Below are positions 43,218-54,727 of a stretch of DNA of 64,000 nt, piece by piece. The position numbers were made by a program, and so were the translations under genes. The DNA lies in contig NC_058508.1 in the NCBI RefSeq assembly GCF_020382885.2, forward strand, positions 1,232,055 through 1,296,054, written 5' to 3'. The notes under the pieces were generated by a model, which was given only the letters and a program-made list of their open reading frames with translations, was not told the origin of the DNA and ran no database searches. This stretch comes from Scatophagus argus (taxonomy: Eukaryota > Chordata > Actinopteri > Scatophagidae). Numbering within the stretch: the first letter of the stretch is position 1; every line of letters starts with the position of its first letter.

Positions 43218-46200
43218 CTAGGTTACACGAGAGAGGGCATCAGCAACAACACTATCGCACCCCTTCTTGTGCCGAATCTCTATATTAAAGTTCTGGGCCA
43301 TAAGAGCCCACCGCATGAGCCGTTGGTTGTGGTTGTACATACGGCTTAGAAAGACTAGAGGGTTGTGATCAGTAAAGACCAACACCGGCTGTGGTGTTGA
43401 GCCAACGTAAGCCTCAAAATGTTGGAGGGCCCAAAGCATGGCTAAAGCCTCTTTTTCAATAGTGCTATACCTACGTTGGGCTGCAGAGAACTTCTTAGAA
43501 AAATAACAAACAGGGTGATCGATACCCGAGGAATCCTCCTGCAGCAGTACAGCACCAGCACCAGTTCCGCTTGCATCAACCTCCAACTTAAATGGAACTG
43601 CAAAATTAGGAGCCGACAACACTGGAGAAGAGCTGAGAAAAGCTTTCACGGACTGAAAAGCCAGCTCACAATTGGTGTCCCACAATAGATCCTTGGTGGG
43701 GCTAAGGAGATCAGTCAAAGGAGACACAATGGCAGCAAAATTACGGCAGAACCCTCTATAATAACCAGCTAGCCCAAGGAAGCGACGCAGTTCCCGCTTA
43801 GTGGTGGGAACAGGGAACTCAGCAATAGCTGTTATTTTGGCATCTACTGGCCGCACTTGTCCCTGACCAACCTTGTTGCCAAGATAAGTGATGGTGGCCT
43901 TGGCAAACTCACATTTTGCTAGATTCAGGGTGAGGGATGCATCCTGCAGGCACTGAAACACAACAGACAAGGTTTCCACGTGGGATTGCCAGTCAGCAGA
44001 ATAGACCACCACATCATCAAGATAGGCTTCACAGTTTGCCACACCAGACAGCACTATTTGCATAAGGCGCTGAAAGGTGGCAGGGACATTGCGCATACCA
44101 AATGCCATGACCGTGTACTGCATGAAACTATCTGGTGTCACAAATGCAGAAATCTCAGATGCACGTGGCGTTAAAGGTACCTGCCAGTAGCCCTTTAACA
44201 GGTCCAGCTTGGTGACGTAGCGAGCAGCTCCAACTCTATCGATGCAATCTTCTATGCGAGGAAGAGGAAAAGAGTCTGGTTTAGTTACAGCATTAGGTTT
44301 CCGGAAATCAGTACAAAAGCGTGATGTTCCATCAGACTTTGGCACTAATAAACATGGAGAGCTCCAGGCACTGGAGCTGGGAACAGCCAGGTCATGCTGT
44401 TGCAAGTACTCAACCTCTTTTTGCATTTGAGCTCTTTTGGTGGGATTCACACGGTAGGCATGCTGCTTAATAGGAGGGCAGTCACCAACGTCAATGTCAT
44501 GCTGTAACACTGTGGTTTGGGTCGGTACATCTGAGAACAGCATGTGATTACTTTCAATTAACTTGAGGATGTCACTCTTATCTGTCCCAGAAAGATGACA
44601 CAAGTAATTCTCCAAATCACTCAACACTTGGGAGTTTGACAGCCGAGCACACAGAACAGGATCATCTTGCATCACTAGATCATCATCCTGAGGAGAATAA
44701 CATGGCAGTACTGCTGTTAAAGCTACAGGCAACACCTTAGCTGGAGGGGAATGGGTAGGTTCATTGAGCCGGGCACAGTAGGGCTTGAGCATGTTCACAT
44801 GACATACACGAGTTTTTCGTCTCCTATCAGGAGTACGGATAACATAATCTGTTTCACTCAGTTTCTTTTCAATTACATAAGGGCCAGTAAACTTGGCCTG
44901 AAGCACTGAACCAGGAATAGGAAGAAAAACCAGCACAGGATCTTCAGTTTTAAAACTGCGTCTAACAGCACTCTTATCAAAGTGAGCCTTCATTTTAGAT
45001 TGGGAGCCAGACAGTGATTCTTTCGCTACCTCACAGGCATGATGAAGACGTTCTCTGAAAGAACTGACATAGTCCAGCACGTTTTGGACAGGAGAAGTAA
45101 CCCCCGTCAGCTGCTCACGCAACAACTTCAACGGTCCACGAACTGTGTGGCCAAATACCAATTCTGCAGGACTGAAACCCAGTGACTCCTGAACCGTCTC
45201 TCGAACAGCAAAAAGCAGGAATGGTATACCTTCATCCCATTTACAAAAAAAACAAATCCTCTCAGAGTTTCCAGAGCCAGAACTAGCAGGCCTTGAAGCA
45301 AAAACAGAAGAACCAGGACCATTGCTGCTAGCCTTAAAGCGAAGAGGACGAGTAAAAGCATGGTTCTTAGCCTCAAGATGTTTATCATTAAAGACCCCTT
45401 TGTGAGCCAGAACATATTCGTCAGCAAGTACAGCGGCGTCCCCAACTTTGGACACACGCTGCTCACTCAAATAGGTTGCAACTGCCTCAGGAACACAGTT
45501 TTTAAATTCTTCCAGGAGTACCAACTCGCGAAGTCGCTCTCTAGTTTCAGCTTTTTGAGATGTGCACCACCTATCGAACAGAATTTCCTTCTCTCTGGCA
45601 AATTCTACAAAAGTCTGCTTGTCAATCTTACGAAAACCTCTAAATCGCTGCCTATAGGCCTCTGGGACCAGCTCGTAAGCCCGCAAAATGGCTGCTTTAA
45701 CAATTTCATAATCAGCGCTTTGGGTGAGTGTTAACGAAGAATAGACCTCCTGTGCTTTACCTGATAAAACACACTGCAGCAACAGCGTCCATACATCTTT
45801 AGGCCATTCAAATGTGGTGGCTACACGTTCAAAATGGGAAAAGTATTTTTCCACTTCTTTTTCAGAAAAATGAGGAACTAAACTAATGTTCCTCCCAACA
45901 TCAAACCGAGGAGAAGCAGTAGACGCATGAGAACTGGCACTCTGAGACTGCGTCTCACTTGACCTCAGCTCCAGTTCCTTCATTTTCTCCTCATGTACCA
46001 GCCGCAACCTCTCCATTTCCATTTTCCTCCCCTCTTCTCTATCTTTTGCCTCAATTTCTAGTTGTTTAATTTTGAACTGTAACTCCAACTCATGTAAACG
46101 TACAGACTGCGTTTGCAACTGCACAGCCTCTGTCTTACTAGTAGAAACCTCAAAAGGGTGACTTAAGTCTGAATCTTCAGACTCACTCGAAAGCACTCCC

Positions 46201-46370
46201 TGTTTAGCAAGAGCAGTGACAACTCTAGCTCTGAGCTCATCCTTCTTAAGAGAATCTGATGCAGTTTCAATGCAGTAATGCTCCGCAATGGACATGAGCT
46301 GTGCCTTACTGCAGTAAGAAAGCTGCTCTGGTGTAGGAGCTTCTTTAAACTTCTCTAGATCGAACTCCAT
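43218..46370 (-). CDS. Gmr1-like gag-(integrase tail)-RT-RNase H fusion ORF
   Basis: One open frame; I take the start at 46,370 (MEFDLEKFKEAPTPEQL), 23 codons inside a longer frame that opens at 46,439. Order of parts: a SAP-like N-terminus (SYCSKAQLMSIAEHY), a coiled charged region, and a capsid domain related to SCAN (FEWPKDVWTLLLQCVLSGKA, PEAYRQRFRGFRK). Next is the first half of a zinc knuckle (ICFFCK). At about 45,240 the frame passes directly into the end of the integrase core (WDEGIPFLLFAVRETVQESL, PAELVFGHTVRG) and its GPY/F module (KFTGPYVIEKKL). Then come reverse transcriptase (AYLDDVVVYS) and RNase H (LEVDASGTGAGA, IEKEALAMLWAL, FTDHNPL). Protease and the catalytic D,D part of integrase are deleted in frame, so it could move only with help from an intact relative. 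Confidence 0.9.
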   Translation of the reverse strand: MEFDLEKFKEAPTPEQLSYCSKAQLMSIAEHYCIETASDSLKKDELRARVVTALAKQGVLSSESEDSDLSHPFEVSTSKTEAVQLQTQSVRLHELELQFKIKQLEIEAKDREEGRKMEMERLRLVHEEKMKELELRSSETQSQSASSHASTASPRFDVGRNISLVPHFSEKEVEKYFSHFERVATTFEWPKDVWTLLLQCVLSGKAQEVYSSLTLTQSADYEIVKAAILRAYELVPEAYRQRFRGFRKIDKQTFVEFAREKEILFDRWCTSQKAETRERLRELVLLEEFKNCVPEAVATYLSEQRVSKVGDAAVLADEYVLAHKGVFNDKHLEAKNHAFTRPLRFKASSNGPGSSVFASRPASSGSGNSERICFFCKWDEGIPFLLFAVRETVQESLGFSPAELVFGHTVRGPLKLLREQLTGVTSPVQNVLDYVSSFRERLHHACEVAKESLSGSQSKMKAHFDKSAVRRSFKTEDPVLVFLPIPGSVLQAKFTGPYVIEKKLSETDYVIRTPDRRRKTRVCHVNMLKPYCARLNEPTHSPPAKVLPVALTAVLPCYSPQDDDLVMQDDPVLCARLSNSQVLSDLENYLCHLSGTDKSDILKLIESNHMLFSDVPTQTTVLQHDIDVGDCPPIKQHAYRVNPTKRAQMQKEVEYLQQHDLAVPSSSAWSSPCLLVPKSDGTSRFCTDFRKPNAVTKPDSFPLPRIEDCIDRVGAARYVTKLDLLKGYWQVPLTPRASEISAFVTPDSFMQYTVMAFGMRNVPATFQRLMQIVLSGVANCEAYLDDVVVYSADWQSHVETLSVVFQCLQDASLTLNLAKCEFAKATITYLGNKVGQGQVRPVDAKITAIAEFPVPTTKRELRRFLGLAGYYRGFCRNFAAIVSPLTDLLSPTKDLLWDTNCELAFQSVKAFLSSSPVLSAPNFAVPFKLEVDASGTGAGAVLLQEDSSGIDHPVCYFSKKFSAAQRRYSTIEKEALAMLWALQHFEAYVGSTPQPVLVFTDHNPLVFLSRMYNHNQRLMRWALMAQNFNIEIRHKKGCDSVVADALSRVT

Positions 46371-47305
46371 AATGAAATGCCACACTAACTTTACGCAAAG
46401 ACAAATTACCACTGAGAGGCCCAACTTAGTGCACCCCAACTAACACTACCACACAGAGCAAGTGCTACAAACACCAAGCACACTAAACAACTACAAACAT
46501 CCCAGCATAACACAATTTTACATTTCCACAAAGAATCAAAGTATTAAATAACAGAAAGCACAGTTAATGTCACCGTCGGACTACACCAGGCCACAAATAA
46601 GCAAAAAAACTGACAAAAAACACACTAGGCTGAATTGTAGCAGTTACTCAACAACTATTTCTTGCCACACAGTATAGAAATAGTATTACTGCCACCCTTA
46701 CATGAGCCAGCACCACTCAAGCACTAAAGTCTACTGTTCTTCTCCACTGAGAAGAAAATGGAGTCATCCCTGCAAAAACCATGTGACTAAACAAAGCCCA
46801 CACATGCATGTATGAGTATCAGGGTCACAAATTCTCCAAAAGACCACAACTACAGCCTAGCAGTTGACAAAATCTACTGCGCAAATCAAAAAAAATTGCT
46901 CTAACTCCCCACACTACACCCAGCACACGGTGTGTGTGAAAACAAAGGCCAGCACATGCCACCACATGCTATCACTATTTGGAAGTTGGTGTTCCTAACT
47001 AACCTACTCTAGAGCTTACCTGGTTCCCTCTCTAACTAAGACTGTTAATCTGACTTACTAAGACTCAACTAGTCTTCGTCGGCTTTCCTGGGCACGCCGG
47101 GGGCCACCCCAGGGTTACCGCTCCAAAACAATAAAGTGGCGATGGTCACTCCAACACCCGCCGGCTGACTTAACCAGGCAAGCTCTCCAAAAAAAAACCT
47201 ACCTCATGTGGCAACACAAGCATGGACCTCCTAACTGACCAACAAAATGGAAAACGTGAGTCTGGAGGAACAAAAACAAACTCACCTACTTCAAACTAAA
47301 CTTTA

Positions 47306-47317
47306 GACGAGCCCCCA
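47306..47317 (-). promoter_or_regulatory. Primer-binding site, tRNA-Pro type
   Basis: Three bases inside the 5' LTR the minus strand reads TGGGGGCTCGTC, matching the 3' end of tRNA-Pro as used by many retroelements. The match fades after 12 bases. Confidence 0.75.
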
Positions 47318-47320
47318 TTA

Positions 47321-47601
47321 TGTTATGACCGGCTCAAAGTCACAACACATTAAGGTAAAATGATACTAGATCTGATGCAAGAAAAGCATATTTATTTACA
47401 ACAAAAGATGGTTAACACAAACAAAGGCTGGGATCCTGTGCCAGGGAGATGAGAGAGAGAAAGGGCGGAGAAAAGAGCCACTTATATAGGCCACACCCAC
47501 AGCTTGATGCAGGTGCCCTGCATCTTCTCTCAGGAAACTGCACCTAGAACACAGACAGACACACATACAAGGGACAGCAAAATATACAATGGCACGTAAC
47601 A
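47321..47601 (-). repeat. Gmr1-like 5' LTR (element orientation)
   Basis: Essentially identical to the other LTR and the same length (281 bp). Confidence 0.92.
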
Positions 47602-47877
47602 GAGATAAAAAAAAAACAGCATGAGTCCGAAATACAACAGTACAATAAAAGTATAGACAACAAGACAATAAACGCACTGTGATGAATTCTGAACTGAAGT
47701 CTATGAACAGCATTAGCACATATGTCCTTATTGTCCAGGTGGGTGACGGGCAGATGGAGGGTGGTGGCAAAGCCGTCGTCTGTAGAGCAGTTGGGACGAT
47801 ATGCAAACTGCAGCCGGTCCAGTGAGGCCGGCAACAGGGTCTTGATGTGACTCATAACAAGCCTCTCGAAGCACTTT
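47602..47877 (-). pseudogene. Antisense LINE fragment, reverse transcriptase start (copy B)
   Basis: Counterpart of about 3,333-3,607, with [21 protein letters not shown] then [12 protein letters not shown]. The intact FAYRPN form here (FAYPPN in copy A) shows that copy A changed this codon. The rest of the fragment is at 42,760-42,893, on the other side of the retrotransposon. Confidence 0.65.
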
Positions 47878-47912
47878 TATATTTGTATGTATATTTGTAT
47901 ATTTAGATTGTT

Positions 47913-48718
47913 ACGAGTGCTGTGCTTATCCTTCATTATCTGACTCATGGTTCAACTGTTCACAATTCATAGAAACATTGGTGTCTGGTCATTTATAGTG
48001 ACAATTATGTAAGCCCCCTGTTTAATGAATTTTGTGTAAATACTCAAAGTATGGATTTGAATCTTTTCCTGTGTTTTGTGTTCAGCCTCTGATTGTGAAG
48101 GAAAAGGCAGAGAACCTCATACACCAACCATTATTTGGTTTAGTGTAATACATTATCAGCACTGGCCAACTACATGGGCATTTCACAAAGGACTTCAAAT
48201 TTATGCAAAGTAAATGAGTCTAGCCAAGGATTTATTCAACACATGTCAAAAAGGAAAACAAGCTGAGCATGTCAAAATATTCAGTCTCTTTAACTAAAGG
48301 GAAGAACTTGTGCAGTTCTACTGGGAACAGGAATGAGTGCAGACAACAATCATACTGACCCCAAGCAATACCTGAACCTTGGAGACAGATATTCATTTAG
48401 TGTTTAAAGATTTAGGTAGTAGATTAATGGTCGTTCATTAAATATTCTTTTTGAGTTGAGCAAAAAGAAACTCTCCAGCCATGTGGCTCTATGGCTCCTA
48501 TACATTACCTTCTCTCTACTCTCAGGGTTTCTATTCTCTGCACCCAAGAGGAAGAAACTTGCTCTAAAATCACTCCTTTTTTTCCCTGCTAATCAGCAAA
48601 AGAAACTGCAAGGTTCTGAATCAAATTATTTTGATCATCTGGACAACCCACCCTATTCACCATAACATGAAAAGATGAACTCAAAGGATTTCTACAGTCT
48701 CATCTAGGTGGGTGCAGT
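47913..48718. other. Region with no recognised gene (copy B)
   Basis: Counterpart of 4,657-5,467, reading straight through the site of the copy A solo LTR. Confidence 0.35.
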
Positions 48719-50026
48719 AACACAGAACTCCAAGAGCTCATGTGCACAAAACAGAATGACAATGAGACACCACAACAGTTCTTGTAGCGAGTTATCGGCC
48801 TCAAACAAAAGATTTTGTTCGCTTCCAAATACACTGACAAAGATGTGAAATACAATACAAGCACAGTTCAAGACATTTTTCTCCACACAATATATCAGGG
48901 TCTTGGCCACAAGCATGATGACATACGTCGAGAGCTGAAACCCCTGCTCTCAGACAGCAACGCGTCTGATGAGACAATCCTAAAACAAATGATGAAGATA
49001 ACAAACACTGAGAACAAGAGACAAAGACGTCTGGGGACAGTTGTGCGTCAGAAATATGTAAATATACATAGCACACAACTTGAAGCCGCCGCAGCACAAG
49101 ACAAGAGAACCAAAGTTGATGTGGAACCAGTCCCTGCCACGGGCCAGGCAGTGACTGGGCCTCCCTCACAGTCCCAACTGAGCCCACCCCACACTGCTGA
49201 GTGTGACATGTGTGACTCTAACATCAAAAAGACTCAGTGAGCTGTAATGAAACAAAAGCAGAAAGACACCTATGAGCAAACATTTGCCCAATCCCCTCTT
49301 TCCCTGCCTGACAAGGAAGAGCTAGAGGTCCATGCCGTGAATGGAGACATTCCTCCTTTTGATGGCTGGGTCCTCATCACAGTCAGCTTGAGTGGAAATG
49401 GCAGCTTCAGTGAATCCATAACAGTACCTTTCCTTGTCTGCAGTGTTCCACTTGGCCAGCCACTACTTGGATTCAATGTGCTGGAGGAAGTGGTCCGAAG
49501 TCGACCAGCAGAACTCGTCTCAGCTTTTATCGCTCTCCTTGCTGATGCAATGTCAATGCCTACTGAGAAAGCTGAGTCACTAGAGACCTTTATTCAAGCT
49601 GGCAAAACATCTGCGCATCATGGACGGCTGCGGACTGGCACTCATGATACGATTATTCCAGCTGGACAAGTAGCTTGGATAAAATGCCAGGTTCCATCTG
49701 CTATCGATCGACCAGATCTTCTTTTATTTGAACCTAATGAAGATGATGCGCACTTGTCAGAGTTAATGGTAGGAGAGGGCCTACTGAAAGTGCAGAGTTC
49801 AAAGAGACCCTATGTTACTATCAGAGTAAAGAATAGCGCAAAACATTCAGTCACTATACCAAGAAAGACAGCCCCAGGTAGTGTTCAGACTGTGGCAAAG
49901 GTGATTCAAAAAGACCCACTGGAGGGATCCAAGACAAGAACAGCGGTCAGTAACGCTCCAGTAACAACCACTACAACCAGTCCAGTCTTGTGGCAGCCTC
50001 CAGACTCTATGCACAGTAAGTGCTAA
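48719..50026 (+). pseudogene. Old Ty3/gypsy gag-protease remnant (copy B)
   Basis: Without the L2 insertion, the gag-like part (48,815-49,240, QGLGHKHDDIRRELKPLL) runs uninterrupted towards the protease linker (49,247-50,026). A deletion of about 182 bp relative to copy A (7,692-7,873) removes the protease active-site region and fuses SPLSLP to DKEELEVHAVNG, creating an accidental 259-residue frame. The gag stop codon near 48,787 is shared with copy A. Not functional. Confidence 0.7.
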
Positions 50027-50198
50027 ACTGTTGCCGGTAATGAAAGTTTGGAAATGCATTCAAATCAATTTAAATGGATAATTATTTAGCATGGATTTTG
50101 TATTTAGTATTGATGTAAACATGTATTCTGTATATGGAGATTTAGTTTCTAATGGGTATTTGTTTGACATGGAAATTGAAATACATATGTTACATGAC

Positions 50199-51508
50199 CC
50201 CATAGCTAGAGTTTTTGTCCGGGGTTTGGGTCGCCGGGATCCCGGTCCACAGCTGCCGCCCAAACCACATTGCACCGGCCCCTTCTGAACCCTCTCGCGG
50301 GTGTGAGCAAGCCCACACCAGCTTGCCGCCTCACACCATGGGCAACTCCAGAGTAGAAGAGAGTCCAGCCTCTCTCCAGGAGTTGGGTTCCAGAGCCCAG
50401 GCTGTGCGTGGAAGTGAGCCCGACTATCTCTAGCCGGTGCCGCTCAATTTCCTGCACAAGCTCGGGCTCTTTCAATGCCCACGTGGGCGACGACAGTGAT
50501 ACCTGGAGGGGCGTGATTGGGAGGAACGGCCTCCCTGATCTGAATCCGAGTGGTGTTCTGTTGTTGGACTTCTGTGCTAGCCACAGTGTGTCCATAACGA
50601 ACACCATGTTCAAGCATAATGATGTCCATCGGTGCACATGGCACCAGGACACCCTGGGCCGGAGGTCAATGATTGACTTTGTGGTTGTGTCATCTGGCCT
50701 TCGGCCATATGTTTTGGACACTCGGGTGAAGAGAGGGGCTGAGCTGTCCACCGATCACCACCTGGTGGTGAGCTGGATCCGCTGGTGGAGGAGGAAGCCG
50801 GACAGACTTGGCAGACCCAAACGTGTTGTGAGGGTCTGCTGGGAACGTCTGGCGGAACCCTCCGTCAGAGGGGTTTTCAACTCACACCTCCGGGAGAACT
50901 TTGACCAGATTCCGAGGGAGGCTGGGGACATTGAGTCCGAGTGGACCATGTTTTCCACCTCCATTGTGGAAGCTGCTGTTCGGAGCTGTGGCCGTAAGGT
51001 CTCTGGTGCCTGTCGTGGCGGCAATCCCCGAACCCGGTGGTGGACACCGGAAGTAAGGGATGCCGTCAGGCTGAAGAAGGAGTCCTATCGAGCATGGTTG
51101 GCTTGTGGGACTCCCGAGGCAGCTGACGGGTATCGGAGGGCCAAGTGTGCGGCAGCCCGAGCGGTTGCGGAAGCAAAAACTCGGGTCTGGGAAGAGTTTG
51201 GGGAGGCCATGGAGGAGGACTATTGGTCGGCCTCGAGGAAATTCTGGCAAACCATCCGGTGCCTCAGGAGGGGGAAGCAGTGCCCTGCTAATACTGTTTA
51301 CAGTGGAAGTGGGGAGCTGCTGACTTCGACTGGGGATATTGTCGGAAGGTGGAAGGAATACTTCACGCTGGAGGGCCTGGGAACGCCTTGGGGTCCACCC
51401 GGAAGAGCTGGAGGAAGTGTCTGGGGAGAGGGAAGTCTGGGTATCCCTGCTCAAGCTGCTGCCCCCGCGACCCGGTCCCGGATAAAGCGGAAGAAGATGG
51501 ATGGATGG
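50199..51508 (+). mobile_element. Rex3/RTE-type LINE with 5' inversion and internal deletion, copy B only
   Basis: Flanked by the 12-bp target duplication ATGTTACATGAC (50,187-50,198 and 51,509-51,520); copy A has it once. From about 50,475 the plus strand encodes the later part of an AP-type endonuclease ([37 protein letters not shown]) and the linker to RT (VGRWKEYF, about 51,361). It then jumps to the element's 3' end and a (GATG)n tail. From 50,199 to about 50,474 the earlier endonuclease part is on the minus strand ([34 protein letters not shown]). All of the RT palm is missing. The inverted 5' piece is the signature of twin priming. Confidence 0.9.
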
Positions 51509-51699
51509 ATGTTACATGACATTAGACATAAAGTATACACTGCATGTAAAGATGATTCTTAAAGGGAAAATGTACCTATTCAGGGAAATGTTTAATAAAA
51601 TAACTGCAGAGAGCGCAAATACGCTGTTGCCCTTCCTCATCTTTATTCTCCTGATTTTCAGGATATTTATCTGTTCTTATGGTGCCGTCTCGGTGGTAC

Positions 51700-51955
51700 C
51701 CGCTACATATAGCCCATTTTTACAAGCAGTTTGTCTCAAAGAGCTTTACATAACATCATAGCAACATCCTCTGCCCTTTGACCCTCACATCAACGAAGGA
51801 AAAACTCCCAGATAAACCTTTAACAAGGAAAAATGGAAGAAACCTCAGGATGAGCAATAGAGGAGGGATCCCTCACCCAGGGCGGGCAGATGTGCAATGG
51901 ATGTTGTGCAGGCAAGCAGTTAACAACATGAGATATGGGATAGATGGGGAATGGT
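51700..51955 (-). repeat. Antisense LINE 3' UTR fragment (copy B)
   Basis: Counterpart of 8,948-9,190. Confidence 0.72.
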
Positions 51956-53056
51956 CAGTGTAGATGGGGTTAAAGTTAAAGACTTGTGGCCTAAATCTTG
52001 AGATAAAAGAGAGTAAAATAATTAAGCTTTGTTATATACTCCCTTTGGTGACCAGGACACCAACAAGAGCCTGGAGTAGCTGTCACTGTAGCGACGGTGC
52101 ACAGGGAAAAAGCCTGGAGGTGTGCAGCAAGGATGCTTTTATTACCTGGATGACATGACTAAAAGGGAATGGGGACCCCCAGTGGCTCTCACCCAACTTA
52201 AACTAAACCTCACACCTAGGTATGGAGAGTGAGGTTTTGGCACTCATTCAAACAAAGGGTTGTAAAACCCTATCTTCAATCTTGTGGGGATCTCTCTATC
52301 ATGAATCTCAGCATATGGCATGAGATCCCAACATTCACTATAAATTTAAAGATTAGATCAGATGCAACTCCCTCTGTAGAAATGTCTCTCCCGCAGTCCC
52401 TCTTTCAATTGATCTGCAGCCTTCCAGTTCTTTGCTAAGTCTTTTAGCTGTCATGTTTCCAGTAGTTATTTGTTTGTTGTTTTGGACCAGGTTCCTTCAA
52501 CAGTGCAATTCAAAAGGCACATTGCTGGACCACAATGAACAGCAGAGTCAATGACTTTTCCCAGGATTTCTGTAACATTTTCCCAAAAGGGATGTACTTT
52601 AGCACAAACCATTATCATATTATAGAAAGTGCCTTTATCATGGTTGTAGTGTCAAAAAAGATTAGTCAAATACTCTCATTATATACAGAAATGTAGTATG
52701 CAGTATAAAGAAATGTATGTAAAGTTGAGCAAACGTTCTCAGTTTTTTTGTCATGTGGATTTCTCATATCGTCTTAAGTTCTAATATCTTTGGATATCCA
52801 TCAATTTTAAATGGTCTCCCATGGAACATCAGAGTAAGCTTAATAACCTTAGTAAGTACCTTGCACCAGGGACGTGCAGAGACCTCTGGTGGGGCAGGGG
52901 CTCAGTTTATAAAAAAGGGCACAAAACATTTCAAGCAATTGAACTTTATTTAAAACTGAATTTCAATAACAACTTCTTTTGATGCTGAATATTGGTCCTC
53001 AAAGCAGCAGTTTTCGGCTTGCCATGTTCTTGTAAATGTCTATGACAACACTGTGT
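51956..53056. other. Region without recognised gene (copy B)
   Basis: Counterpart of 9,191-10,289; nothing further seen. Confidence 0.3.
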
Positions 53057-53711
53057 TCAATTGATAAAAGCTTCATCATACTTTAGATTGAATTTTAGGA
53101 CATGGGCAGGGTCAGTTGGGTGCTGTAAGTGGAGTATATTTTGGAATGACGCCTCGCATACAGCTTCTCCTCGCTGTGCTTCACAACTTCCCTCTTCCTT
53201 TTCTGTTTTTGGATTTTCTACATACACACTTTCTGCACTCTCTTCCTCACTTTCTGCACTCTCCACCTCCTCCATATCCTGCACACTTCCTGTGCCTCCT
53301 TCAGTAACTCCTGCTTCTGCCTCAACCTTTCCATCTGCCCTTTCCACCCCTGAAAACAAGAATGTTGTTATTTACTATTTAGTAGCCCATTCATCAATCA
53401 CTGCTACTTAAGAAACTGGTACATTATTAGTTCAGAACTGACAAGGTGCATCTGACTTTAATAAATGCGTACTGCTAACATGTTATACTGCATCTGTTGC
53501 AATAATATAAATATAATATTGCAATAATCTGTTGATGCAATAATATGATTTTAGAAACAAGACATGTCAGATGGTTCTTGTTCATTCTGAAGTGAAGAGT
53601 TTTCTAACCTGTGGTTGTCTTTGTAACCCAGCTGGTCAAAGATCCACTGCCTTTTGCTGCCTCCCGCAACTCCTTCTCCCTCTGCTTTTTATTCCTCTCT
53701 TTACGAGGCAT
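53057..53711 (-). CDS. Small two-exon acidic protein (copy B)
   Basis: Counterpart of 10,290-10,944: exon 1 is about 53,609-53,711 (ATG at 53,711) and exon 2 about 53,057-53,349. The predicted protein appears unchanged from copy A over the acidic exon, which is either mild support for constraint or simply the youth of the duplication. Function unknown. Confidence 0.45.
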
Positions 53712-54609
53712 CTTTCCACTGCAGAATTCAATGTGTTTTATAGGTCAACATATAATGTATAAGAAACCTAGACACACTATAAACTAACTTGAAATTCTCC
53801 TTTATTAGCTAGACATCTTGGGCTAGACTTTTTTTTTTTTTTTTTTTTTTTTTTAGAAATTTAGTAATATGTATTATGCTATTTAAATAACGATGACAGG
53901 ATAGGGCTTTTTGACTGTTTGCAAAATAGTTGTATGTGGGCTACTGGTGAATATTTTATGGATGTTCATATCCATGCACTTGGAAGAAGAATGAGAAGAG
54001 CTAAACCTGTTGTCAGTGCAAGATGAATCAGGGTATTACTAATAGCTGGTGATAGCTATAGACTGTATAGTAGCAGGGCATTGTATCTTAGTGATTTTTC
54101 AGAACCACTTTTTAGCCTTGTCATAGCCAAGTTCCAACTAGCTCTGTTGATAAGCTGGTGTCGCAGTTTCACGTGATCCTATGTTCGTGACAAAGACAAG
54201 GGCGTGCGTAATGGAACAGAACAATTTGGAATCGGGTTCATTCAACTGTCATGCGTGCAGATTATCGTGTTATGGCGATTTAGAAAAGGTTTGCCTACTC
54301 CGCCTGCTTTATGAATTAAGTCAACTAACTTAAGGTTAAGTCAGGGCTACTATAAAATGGTAGTAGAGCCTGGTTCATCTTCTAGAATATTCGAAGCTGC
54401 CACATTACTAAATCGATGAGGTTGCTCTACATTACACAACCCAATGCAAAATACAGCCCTAAACAATGTATTAACTTGTCCTTTCATGAATCATACAACA
54501 TGAATGGTCAGAAAAGGAATGAACACTGTGATTCACTGCGACCTTACCATGCGCCTCTCCTTCTTGCATCGTCTCACTTGATGGACGTATGCACACGCTT
54601 TTAATCTAC
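53712..54609. other. Upstream region with poly-T tract (copy B)
   Basis: Counterpart of 10,945-11,843. Confidence 0.35.
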
Positions 54610-54727
54610 TCAACCGCTGGGTTATGAAATGTTTAACCCATTATGGGTTATTTATATGAGATTTGGGTTACTTTGGGTTATTTTTGTTCACCTCATGCGC
54701 TGGGTCAAAATCCATCAACCAAACATA
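54610..54727 (+). repeat. Left subterminal GGGTTA-type repeats (copy B)
   Basis: Same cluster as 11,844-11,961, with the same repeat words; no CACTA terminus found nearby. Confidence 0.45.

Larger units (their letters stand above)
42894..47601 (-). mobile_element. Gmr1-like Ty3/gypsy retrotransposon with internal deletion, copy B only
   Basis: A 4,708-bp element in minus orientation. The 281-bp LTRs (42,894-43,174 and 47,321-47,601) appear to differ by one base (a GA-rich run near 43,033 and 47,459). The target duplication is GAGAT (42,889-42,893 and 47,602-47,606); copy A has a single GAGAT at the site. Inside are a tRNA-Pro-like primer site, an 880-bp leader, one large ORF and a polypurine tract. 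The integrase remnant lies upstream of reverse transcriptase, the order characteristic of the Gmr1 group. Confidence 0.93.

Noticed and set aside
50408..51562. 384-residue ORF in copy B as a gene
   Set aside because: It crosses the inversion point, the endonuclease remnant, the internal deletion, the LINE tail and flanking DNA; it is a chance fusion.
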